Below the pieces are notes generated by a model, which ran no database searches, had not been told where the DNA came from, and was given only the letters and a program-made list of their open reading frames with translations. DNA of 36,828 nucleotides, taken from assembly GCA_910585565.1 (NCBI GenBank), contig CAJUFC010000194.1, forward strand, positions 1-36,828. Direction: 5' to 3'. Below, piece after piece: positions 30,992-36,828 of the stretch. Positions within the stretch are counted from its first letter, which is position 1. Every line of letters starts with the position of its first letter. Made by a program: the position numbers and the translations under genes. The DNA is from an uncultured Eggerthellaceae bacterium. Lineage in GTDB: Bacteria > Actinomycetota > Coriobacteriia > Coriobacteriales > Eggerthellaceae.

Positions 30992-31530
30992 GTAGAAAGG
31001 TCCCCGTCGCGCCCGCGCCTTCGTCTGTGGCTACCACCAACGTGATGAAGGCCAACAAGGGCACCAACACCAAGCCCGAGCTTCTGATGCGCCGGCGCCT
31101 GCGCGAAGCGGGACTCACCGGATATCGTCTGCATTGGAAGGTGTCCGGCCGCCCCGACATCGCATGGCCGGGAAAGCGCACGGCGCTGTTCATTAATGGC
31201 TGCTTTTGGCATCGCTGCCCGCATTGTCAGCTGCCACTCCCAAAGAGCAACGTCGAATACTGGCTTGTCAAGTTCGAGACGAACCAAGAGCGTGACGCCC
31301 GCAACATCGCTGCACTCGAGGAGGCCGGCTGGAACGTTCACGTCGTCTGGGAGTGCCAGCTGAAGAAAAACGCAATCGAGGACACCATGGCCGAGCTTTT
31401 GCCCCTTCTGGCCGAAGAGCTCGGCAAAGAACTCACGATGCCGCAGGCGCAAGACGAAAGTGTCAACTCGTCAGCCGACACCGGCAAAGAGTCGACACAA
31501 GAGAGAGGGCAGGCATGCGAGCATTCGTAG
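30988..31530 (+). CDS. vsr: Very short patch repair (Vsr) endonuclease
   Basis: A 180-residue Vsr-type T:G mismatch nickase. Recognisable elements are TNVMKANKGTNTKPELLMRRRL at the N-terminus (quoted in part), GRPDIAW with the metal-binding Asp, the zinc-site segment NGCFWHRCPHC, and the C-terminal WNVHVVWEC. The first catalytic His of E. coli Vsr (THGCFWH) is Asn here, a change I believe occurs in other actinobacterial homologues. The tail after about residue 150 is longer than usual and polar. Vsr repairs T:G mismatches from deaminated 5-methylcytosine; the only C5 methyltransferase in the window is 25 kb away. It overlaps the ATPase stop by 4 bases and the next gene by 16. Confidence 0.93.
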   Translation: MSRKVPVAPAPSSVATTNVMKANKGTNTKPELLMRRRLREAGLTGYRLHWKVSGRPDIAWPGKRTALFINGCFWHRCPHCQLPLPKSNVEYWLVKFETNQERDARNIAALEEAGWNVHVVWECQLKKNAIEDTMAELLPLLAEELGKELTMPQAQDESVNSSADTGKESTQERGQACEHS

Positions 31531-32045
31531 CGCTCGAGATGCCGGCCCAACTTGCGGACGAGGCCGCTGCTGTTGCGCGCGTCCTCAGCAGCCGCATCGA
31601 AGGCCGCTTTATTCCTCGGGAAAACTATCATCTGACGCTAGCGTTTCTCGGGAGTATCGAAGAAACGCAGGTACGAGATGCGATGGCCGTTCTCGATGAA
31701 GTCGGGCGGCAGGGAGGCCCGGTGGCGCTCATGCCATCAGGCCTCGGGAAGTTCGGACGCGCCCACGACGCCACCTTCTGGATGGGGTTCGCGCCAACTG
31801 ACTCGCTCATGAACCTCTGCGTTTTCGTTCGCGACCAGCTTGCCGCGCGCAGCGTTCCGTTTGAAAGCAATGCCTTCAAACCGCACCTGACACTCGCGCG
31901 GCGCGCCCACATCCCACAAGGGCCGCTGTCGGACGCTCCGTTTCCCGCTCCTAGCGAAGGGCATACAGTCACGCTCTTCAAAAGCAACCTTGCTCGCACC
32001 GGCGCTACCTACAAACCCCTCTACTCCGTTGAGCTATCTGATTAG
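31515..32045 (+). CDS. thpR: RNA 2',3'-cyclic phosphodiesterase (ThpR, 2H family)
   Basis: A 176-residue 2H phosphoesterase. The two catalytic H-x-T/S-x motifs are HLTL at His39 and HLTL at His124, in the contexts ENYHLTLAFLG and FKPHLTLAR that define the ThpR/LigT group. It hydrolyses 2',3'-cyclic phosphates in RNA to 2'-phosphates and can join tRNA halves in vitro. The ATG at 31515 follows GAGAGAGGG and overlaps the vsr end by 16 bases, making it the last gene of the operon. Its stop is 22 bases before the CRISPR array. Confidence 0.93.
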   Translation: MRAFVALEMPAQLADEAAAVARVLSSRIEGRFIPRENYHLTLAFLGSIEETQVRDAMAVLDEVGRQGGPVALMPSGLGKFGRAHDATFWMGFAPTDSLMNLCVFVRDQLAARSVPFESNAFKPHLTLARRAHIPQGPLSDAPFPAPSEGHTVTLFKSNLARTGATYKPLYSVELSD

Positions 32046-32066
32046 GTGACTCAATCGCCTCAACCA

Positions 32067-32296
32067 TTTGAGGACCAGTTCCAGTTACGTTTGGTACGCT
32101 TGCGCTCGGCGGACACCGACATGGACTGGATGTTGGAAACCAATTCTCGCTACGTTTGATACACTTGGCGTCGTGTCGGTCGAGGTCAACAACGTGTTGG
32201 AAACCAATTCTCGTTACGTTTGATACACTTGTTACGCCGACTCCTCCTCAGCCCCCGCGCGTTGGAAACCAATTCTCGTTACGTTTGATACACTTG
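32067..32296. CRISPR. Short CRISPR array, type II-C-like repeat, no cas genes in the window
   Basis: Four repeats with three spacers. Copies at 32132-32167, 32196-32231 and 32261-32296 are 36 bases, start GTTGGAAACCAATTCTCG and end TTTGATACACTTG; they differ only by one base. A degenerate copy at 32067-32102 matches at about 27 of 36 positions and marks one end. The spacers are 29, 28 and 29 bases (32103-32131, 32168-32195, 32232-32260) and unrelated to each other. The repeat shares TGG, TTCTC, TGATA and ACTT in register with the Corynebacterium diphtheriae type II-C repeat as I recall it. Read on the plus strand, each repeat ends in TG-A-TACACT, an extended -10-like element, as in II-C arrays whose repeats carry promoters. 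The array starts 22 bases after thpR. Confidence 0.88.
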
Positions 32297-32609
32297 AGCA
32301 AATAGCTCATGTGCTGTTCTTTGCGGCCTTTAGCGGCGTCATCATCCCAGATGGAGGGGCATTTTGTTGGGAGCCGCGCCTTCGGAGGATGTGTGGGATT
32401 CGGAGAATTCCGAGCGAAAAACCGCTCGTTTCGTCTCGGTTTCAGCGGAGAATCAACCTGTAAGAGTTTTTTCTTGCAGAGATATTGTTTTTGTCTTGCC
32501 GTGATTGATTGGTCTGGTTTTTGGCCGAGAGCCTATCTCGGGCGCTTGCGGGTGATGATGGGTCGCCTGCTAGCTTCCTTTGAGGCGTTCAGCGATCGCT
32601 GTGTGTCTT
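32297..32609. other. Array-flanking intergenic region with several hairpins
   Basis: About 310 bases, lower in GC, with no convincing gene. It holds three short perfect hairpins: TCGGA-GAAT-TCCGA (32400-32413), CGAGCG-AAAAAC-CGCTCG (32411-32428) and CCGAGA-GCCTA-TCTCGG (32525-32541), plus a T-rich patch near 32465-32510. It may include the CRISPR leader or a structured RNA; no full repeat complement was found in it. Confidence 0.45.
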
Positions 32610-33350
32610 CTAGGCGCTTTTGAGGTAGGTTATGGCGATTTGGGTGCGGTTGGAGAGGTTCTTTTTGGCGAGGATGGCGCTGACGTGGTTGCGGACGGTG
32701 CCTTCGGAGAGGAAGAGGCTGCTGGCGATCTCGCGGTTGTCCATGCCTTCTGCCACGAGGCGCACGATGGCCATCTCCCGCTTCGTGAGGTCGGCGAACA
32801 CCTCCGGCATGGCGTCCCGAGGCGCTTCGGGGCCAGCCGCATCTCCCGCTCCCGATCCTGCCGTCGCGTTCGCTGCGTCAGCGGCCTCGATTGCCTGCAA
32901 ATAGCGCCCGCGCAGGTCGTCGTAGGCGAAGCGCAGCCCGTCGCGCTCTGATCGAGCGCGCACGTCGCGAATGGCCAGAAGCGATGCCGCCACGCAGAGC
33001 ACCCCTATCGCAAGGGCGTAGATAAGGGGCGCGTGACCCAGGCCGACGGTCGCAGCAAAGGGGATGACCCACGCAAGGCGCGCCACCCAGCGCTGCTCGT
33101 GCAGCGCACCATAGGCGGCAACGGGCAAAAACATGGCACAGGGCGCAAAAAGAATCGTTGCCCCATAGAAGACGCATTGGGCTACGAGGGGGCCGGGCCG
33201 TCGCAGGCAATGCTCGAGGCAGACGAGCACGATGGCTCCAAGAAAGGCGGCCACGACAGAGGGGCTGCCGCTCTCGCCGCCGATGTTGCTGCTTGCGAGC
33301 AGCAGGGTGCCTATGCCAGCCAGCACGATTTCGTCTATGATTTCTCCCAT
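32610..33350 (-). CDS. Membrane-anchored LuxR/NarL-family regulator next to an ABC exporter
   Basis: A 246-residue protein. The first 135 residues form about five hydrophobic segments, followed by a short helix (ARSERDGLRFAYDDLRGRYLQAIE) and, after a flexible linker, a LuxR HTH (LTKREMAIVRLVAEGMDNREI, then SEGTVRNHVSAILAKKNLSNR, quoted in pieces). No receiver or kinase domain is present, so the membrane part probably senses the signal directly. It is divergent from the ABC exporter genes. Exporters of this type are often controlled by a two-component LuxR regulator; here one protein appears to combine sensor and DNA binding. The start at 33350 follows GATGGGAG-like sequence weakly (upstream text reads ATAATCAAAGG). 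Confidence 0.88.
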   Translation of the reverse strand: MGEIIDEIVLAGIGTLLLASSNIGGESGSPSVVAAFLGAIVLVCLEHCLRRPGPLVAQCVFYGATILFAPCAMFLPVAAYGALHEQRWVARLAWVIPFAATVGLGHAPLIYALAIGVLCVAASLLAIRDVRARSERDGLRFAYDDLRGRYLQAIEAADAANATAGSGAGDAAGPEAPRDAMPEVFADLTKREMAIVRLVAEGMDNREIASSLFLSEGTVRNHVSAILAKKNLSNRTQIAITYLKSA

Positions 33351-33443
33351 CCTTTGATTATAGCGTGCGCGTCAGTTTCCTCGCGCGACCACATATCGTC
33401 CCTTATCAAGAAACCGCAGTTCAGAGCCACGTATACGCAGGCT

Positions 33444-33484
33444 ATGACAAAAGTCACCCTTGCGAGAGTGGCCCCTTTTGCCAC
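33444..33484 (+). promoter_or_regulatory. Candidate operator and promoter of the ABC exporter operon
   Basis: ATGAC-AAAA-GTCAC (33444-33457) is a near-perfect dyad of the kind bound by NarL/LuxR regulators. Next come TTGCGA (33460-33465) as a possible -35 with a weak -10 about 17-18 bases on (near 33483-33489), and a second inverted repeat GTGGC-N7-GCCAC (33468-33484) in the spacer. The first dyad would centre about 45 bases before the transcription start, a usual activator position. Confidence 0.45.
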
Positions 33485-33557
33485 AATAAAGCCACGTCGA
33501 GCAGCTGGCGCTTGCATGCTGCTTGCACATTCTGTCTCCTATCAGAAGAAGGAACCA

Positions 33558-34553
33558 ATGGAGCCAATGAAGTCAGCGCGACCAACGCCGTCGTCGACAT
33601 CCAACATCCCAACAACCCTCACCCCGGTGGTCTCCGTCACCGACCTCGTCAAGCGCTACGACGACCTCGTTGCGCTCGATCATCTCGACCTCGAGATTGC
33701 GTCCGGTGAGATATTCGGCCTTTTGGGGCCGAACGGCTCGGGGAAGACGACGGCCATCCACTGCATCCTGCAGCTGCTGACCTACGACAAGGGGACCATC
33801 GAGCTGTTCGGATGCCCCATGACTCAGACGAGCTACGACCTCAAGCGAAGAATCGGCATCGTGCCGCAGGCCGTTGCCGTCTTCGACGAGCTGACGGTGC
33901 GCGAAAACGTCGACTACTTCTGCGGGCTGTACGTGCGCGACAAAAGCGAGCGCAAACAGCTCGTTGCCGAGGCCATCGACTTCGTGGGGCTCAACGAGTA
34001 TCTGCGTGCGCGGCCGCGCAAGCTGTCAGGCGGTCTCTTGCGGAGGCTGAACATCGCCTGCGGCATCGCGCATCGGCCCGAGCTCATCTTCTTCGATGAG
34101 CCCACCGTCGCCGTTGACCCGCAGAGCCGTGCTGCCATCCTCGACGGCATCAAGCGCATGAACGCAGAAGGCTCCACCATCGTGTACACCAGTCACTATA
34201 TGGAGGAAGTGGAAGAGCTCTGCACGCGCATCATGATCATGGACAAGGGGCGCACGCTGGCCTGCGGTACCAACGAGCAGCTCAAAGCCCTCGTGGCGGC
34301 AGGGGAGAAGATCGTCATCGAGGCCGAGATCCCCGAGGCCGCGCTCATGCGCATCCGGGCGCTGCCCCACGCCCTTGTCGTTGTCTACGAAAACGGCAAG
34401 CTCGAGGTGACGTGCGAGAACGGCGAGCACAACGTGGCTGACGTTCTCGAGGAGCTGTCGAAGGCGCGCATTCGCCCGGGTCGCATCTGGGCAGAGCCGC
34501 CGACGCTCAATGACGTGTTCCTCGAAATCACCGGCCGCGAGCTGCGTGACTAG
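33558..34553 (+). CDS. ABC transporter ATP-binding protein (exporter type)
   Basis: A 331-residue ATPase of an ABC-2 exporter. Walker A is GPNGSGKTT (residues 57-65), the Q-loop VPQ at 102-104, the signature LSGGLLRR at 156-163, and Walker B LIFFDEPT with Asp180-Glu181, followed by the switch His in YTSHYMEEVEEL. A C-terminal extension (about 240-331) matches the regulatory tail of drug- and lipid-exporting DrrA/LnrL-type ATPases. AAGGA is 5 nt before the ATG at 33558; the long upstream frame is not coding. It forms an operon with two ABC-2 permeases, 9 bases before the first. Confidence 0.94.
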   Translation: MEPMKSARPTPSSTSNIPTTLTPVVSVTDLVKRYDDLVALDHLDLEIASGEIFGLLGPNGSGKTTAIHCILQLLTYDKGTIELFGCPMTQTSYDLKRRIGIVPQAVAVFDELTVRENVDYFCGLYVRDKSERKQLVAEAIDFVGLNEYLRARPRKLSGGLLRRLNIACGIAHRPELIFFDEPTVAVDPQSRAAILDGIKRMNAEGSTIVYTSHYMEEVEELCTRIMIMDKGRTLACGTNEQLKALVAAGEKIVIEAEIPEAALMRIRALPHALVVVYENGKLEVTCENGEHNVADVLEELSKARIRPGRIWAEPPTLNDVFLEITGRELRD

Positions 34554-34562
34554 GGGACGCTC

Positions 34563-35750
34563 ATGCTGAATACCTATCGCTACACCCTGATTGCATTCAT
34601 TCGCATGCCCGGCATCATGATCTGGGCCCTCTGCTTTCCGCTCATCCTGGCGACGATATTCGTGGCAATGTTCACTCCGATAGAGGACATGGCCGCCGTC
34701 AACGAGGTGGGCATGGTGGTGGTCGAGCCGGACGATTCGCCCGACGGCCAAGCGTTCTCTCAGTTCATCGACGGCTTGTCCGCATCCGATAGTCCCTATC
34801 GGGTCGTCTATGCGAACACCGCCGCCGATGCCGAGCGCCTGGTTCGGCAGAGCGTCGACGATGACGGCTCGCTCTTCGGCTTTGTCGAGCTGAAAGACGG
34901 CGTGCCGCACGTCTCGGTGGCGGGCGCGACGTCATCCGACGGCATCGAGGAGCTGATGGCGTCCATGATCGTGCTCGCCATGGACCAATACGTCGCCAAC
35001 GCGTCCCTGATCAAGGGCCTGATGGCGGAAAACCCATCGGTGCTTTCTGACCCGCAGGTCGTCGCATCGATATTCGAGCCCATCCAGGCAACGGCGCAGG
35101 TGCAGCTGACACAAAGCCAGCCGAAAGAAACGGTGCGCTTCTATTTCGCGTTGCTCGGCATGGCGGCCCTGTTCGGCGGGTCGGTGGGGCTGGCGGCATG
35201 CCAGCGCCTGAGGCCCAATTCGTCTGCGGTGGGGGCACGCCGGTCGGTGGGTGCCACCAACCACGGCGTCGTGGTGGCGGCCACGGTGCTTGCCAGCTGG
35301 ACCATCTGCTTTGCCTGCCTGCTCGTTGCCTTTTGCTACCTGCGCTTTGTGGCTGGCGTAGACTTTGGCGGCCGCGACGTTCTCTGCGTTGGCACCATCG
35401 CCGCATCTTCCCTCACGGCAACGGCGCTTGGGTGTGCCGTCTCGGCCATCCCCAAGCTGCGAGGCGACGCGAAAAGCGGCATCCTGACGGGCATCGTGTG
35501 CTTCGCGTCGCTGTTCGCAGGGCTCTACGGGCAGCCGACGATGCAGTTCGCCGACGACCTTGCAGCCCAGTTTCCTCTGCTGAGCCTCGTGAATCCCGCA
35601 TCCCAGATAGCCCAGAGCTTCTACTCCATCATGTATTACGACAGCCTTGCGCCGTATGCGTTTCATCTAGCTGTGCTGCTCGGCATGGCTGTCGTGCTCT
35701 TCTTGTTGTCCGTCCGCTCGCTCAGGAGGCAGCGCTATGCAAGTCTGTAA
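34563..35750 (+). CDS. ABC-2 type permease, first subunit
   Basis: A 395-residue ABC-2 permease. One membrane helix lies near the N-terminus (MIWALCFPLILATIFVAMF), then a large extracytoplasmic domain of about 170 residues (EVGMVVVEPDDSPDGQAF onward), then five more helices from FYFALLGMAALFGGSVGLAA to the end. This layout matches LnrM/LnrN- or YhgE-like exporters of lipophilic compounds. GGGGACG lies in front of the ATG. It overlaps the next permease gene by 14 bases, so the pair is likely a heterodimer made in equal amounts. Confidence 0.9.
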   Translation: MLNTYRYTLIAFIRMPGIMIWALCFPLILATIFVAMFTPIEDMAAVNEVGMVVVEPDDSPDGQAFSQFIDGLSASDSPYRVVYANTAADAERLVRQSVDDDGSLFGFVELKDGVPHVSVAGATSSDGIEELMASMIVLAMDQYVANASLIKGLMAENPSVLSDPQVVASIFEPIQATAQVQLTQSQPKETVRFYFALLGMAALFGGSVGLAACQRLRPNSSAVGARRSVGATNHGVVVAATVLASWTICFACLLVAFCYLRFVAGVDFGGRDVLCVGTIAASSLTATALGCAVSAIPKLRGDAKSGILTGIVCFASLFAGLYGQPTMQFADDLAAQFPLLSLVNPASQIAQSFYSIMYYDSLAPYAFHLAVLLGMAVVLFLLSVRSLRRQRYASL

Positions 35751-36828
35751 GTGTGCGCTTGAGATCATTCGAGGCAACGTTGTGTTTCTGCTCGTCTACA
35801 TCGTGGGACTGAGCTTCATGGGGGTATTCATGGCGCAGGGCTTCGATTTCGGCTCCCAGTCCGACGAGTTTGCGATGGAGCCGGTGGATTTCGCCGTTAT
35901 CGATCGCGACGGAAGCGACCTGTCGGCAGGCGTTGCGGAATTCCTCGAAGGCTATGGCGAGCGCGCCGTCGTGGAAGACGAGTCGCTGGCCATGCAGGAC
36001 GCCGTGGCGAAGGGGACGACCGAATACCTGCTGGTCATTCCCGAGGGATTTGGCGAAGCGTTCGTCCGGGCGGCCCGGACAGGCGAAGAGAGTCCGAAGA
36101 TGGACGCGGTCTACAGCTTCTACTCCATGCAAGGCGCGTTCGTGGACCAGTACGTGAACGAGTTCTTGGGTCTTGCGCGGTCGCTGATCGTAGCCGAGGG
36201 GGACGCCTCGCAGGCAGACATCGTGCGTGACGCCCTCGCCTTGGCGCAGGAGAAGTCGCAGGTTGCCATCATCCCGTCCGAGGGCAGTCTGTCCCAGGCC
36301 GATTCCTTCGTCTTCTACCTACAGTGGAGCACCTACACCCTGTTCGCGGGCATCGTGGTCTGTATCGGCGCCCTGATCGCCGCCATGGGGCGCAGGGAGA
36401 TGCGCTGGCGCAACCTGGCCTCTCCGGTGTCCTATGCCTCGTACCATGCCCAGCTTGCCTTGGCGTGCGGGCTTCTGATGATGGCGGCGTGGGCGTGGAC
36501 GTTTTGCTTGGGGATGGTGGCGTTTCCGGCAGCCATGGCCGAGATTAGTGCTGGCGGCCTGGCGCTGTGCGCGGTCTGCATGCTGGCGTTTTGCCTGAGC
36601 CCCCTGGCTGTGGGACTGCTGTTGGGCCAGCTGGGCGCGAACGTCATGGTCTGCAATGCGGTCGGAAACATCGTTGGCATGGTGGTGTCGTTTCTCGGCG
36701 GCGCGTGGGTGCCGCTTAATTTGCTGAGCCCTGAGATGACGAGCCTTTCCCATTGGCTGCCGGGCTACTGGTACACGAGCGCATGCCGCCTGTCCGCGCA
36801 TCTGGAGACGGTCGACCTCGCTACGGTG
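35737..36828 (+). CDS. ABC-2 type permease, second subunit (cut by the window end)
   Basis: The frame opens at ATG 35737, with AGGAGG 7 nt upstream inside the previous gene, and stays open for 364 codons to the last base of the window; the 3' end is missing. The product repeats the layout of its partner: helix 1 (VVFLLVYIVGLSFMGVFM), an extracytoplasmic domain (PVDFAVIDRDGSDLSAGV onward, including YLLVIPEGFGEAF), then helices from TYTLFAGIVVCIGALIAAM. MSPEM-like text near the end (NLLSPEMTSLSHWLPGYWYT) is the conserved ABC-2 re-entrant region. It completes an exporter with the ATPase and first permease. Confidence 0.92.
   Translation, partial: MQVCKCALEIIRGNVVFLLVYIVGLSFMGVFMAQGFDFGSQSDEFAMEPVDFAVIDRDGSDLSAGVAEFLEGYGERAVVEDESLAMQDAVAKGTTEYLLVIPEGFGEAFVRAARTGEESPKMDAVYSFYSMQGAFVDQYVNEFLGLARSLIVAEGDASQADIVRDALALAQEKSQVAIIPSEGSLSQADSFVFYLQWSTYTLFAGIVVCIGALIAAMGRREMRWRNLASPVSYASYHAQLALACGLLMMAAWAWTFCLGMVAFPAAMAEISAGGLALCAVCMLAFCLSPLAVGLLLGQLGANVMVCNAVGNIVGMVVSFLGGAWVPLNLLSPEMTSLSHWLPGYWYTSACRLSAHLETVDLATV

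Noticed and set aside
32309..32623. A 104-residue plus-strand frame right of the CRISPR array
   Set aside because: No ribosome binding site, an odd mix of Cys, Arg and Phe, and it crosses several hairpins; it reads as non-coding.
1..36828. tRNA, rRNA, insertion sequences and integrase attachment sites
   Set aside because: I looked for cloverleaf-like stretches, transposase motifs and tRNA-end repeats and saw none; short sites could still be missed without a covariance search.

Overview
The window looks like a chromosomal segment of a gut Actinobacterium of the Coriobacteriia, most likely an Eggerthellaceae-type organism. The basis is GC-rich coding DNA, several LuxR regulators carrying large membrane domains, and a molybdenum enzyme of the AthL/catechol-dehydroxylase type flanked by such regulators. 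No rRNA or tRNA gene was seen, so this placement is inference from gene content. Coding density is high; most genes start at an ATG 5-9 nt after a GGAGG- or AAAGG-type ribosome binding site.

Left part (1-6475): a cytoplasmic GH13 alpha-amylase faces a CapA-type lipoprotein. Then comes a complete, divergently arranged Sau3AI-type (GATC) restriction-modification pair, with GATC sites inside the best candidate promoter of the methyltransferase. A two-gene unit follows, encoding a GIY-YIG protein and a small conserved-looking protein.

Centre-left (6476-16804): the most notable locus. An MFS transporter and a membrane-bound LuxR regulator are divergent from a pyrogallol-transhydroxylase/catechol-dehydroxylase-like molybdenum enzyme (large subunit plus three-cluster Fe-S subunit with the AthS-type C-terminal beta domain) and a VOC-family enzyme. 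Downstream lie a second membrane-bound LuxR regulator and a Tat-exported lipoprotein esterase. Together these suggest an inducible pathway that releases, imports and reductively or transhydroxylatively modifies a plant polyphenol.

Middle (17026-27204): an uncharacterised acidic protein, an SRAP/HMCES-type protein (abasic-site crosslinking), a YvlD-like four-helix membrane protein, a PQ-loop/SemiSWEET-like protein, glutaminase, a DHA3-like MFS exporter, a lipoprotein GH5 endoglucanase with a CBM2-like tail flanked by a 43-bp repeat, a DHA2-like MFS exporter, a small hypothetical, a 27-residue membrane peptide, and a MerR/TipAS regulator with a textbook 19-bp-spacer dyad promoter.

Right part (27253-36828): CRISPR-repeat fragments, a 110-residue orphan protein overlapping an AlkA-type DNA glycosylase, and then a tightly overlapping operon (35-residue leader ORF, CtpE-like P-type ATPase, Vsr, ThpR). 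This ends directly in a short CRISPR array whose repeat resembles actinobacterial type II-C repeats, with no cas gene anywhere in the window. The window closes with a LuxR regulator divergent from an ABC exporter (ATPase plus two ABC-2 permeases, the last cut by the window end).

All functional calls are from reading sequence motifs; no database search was run.
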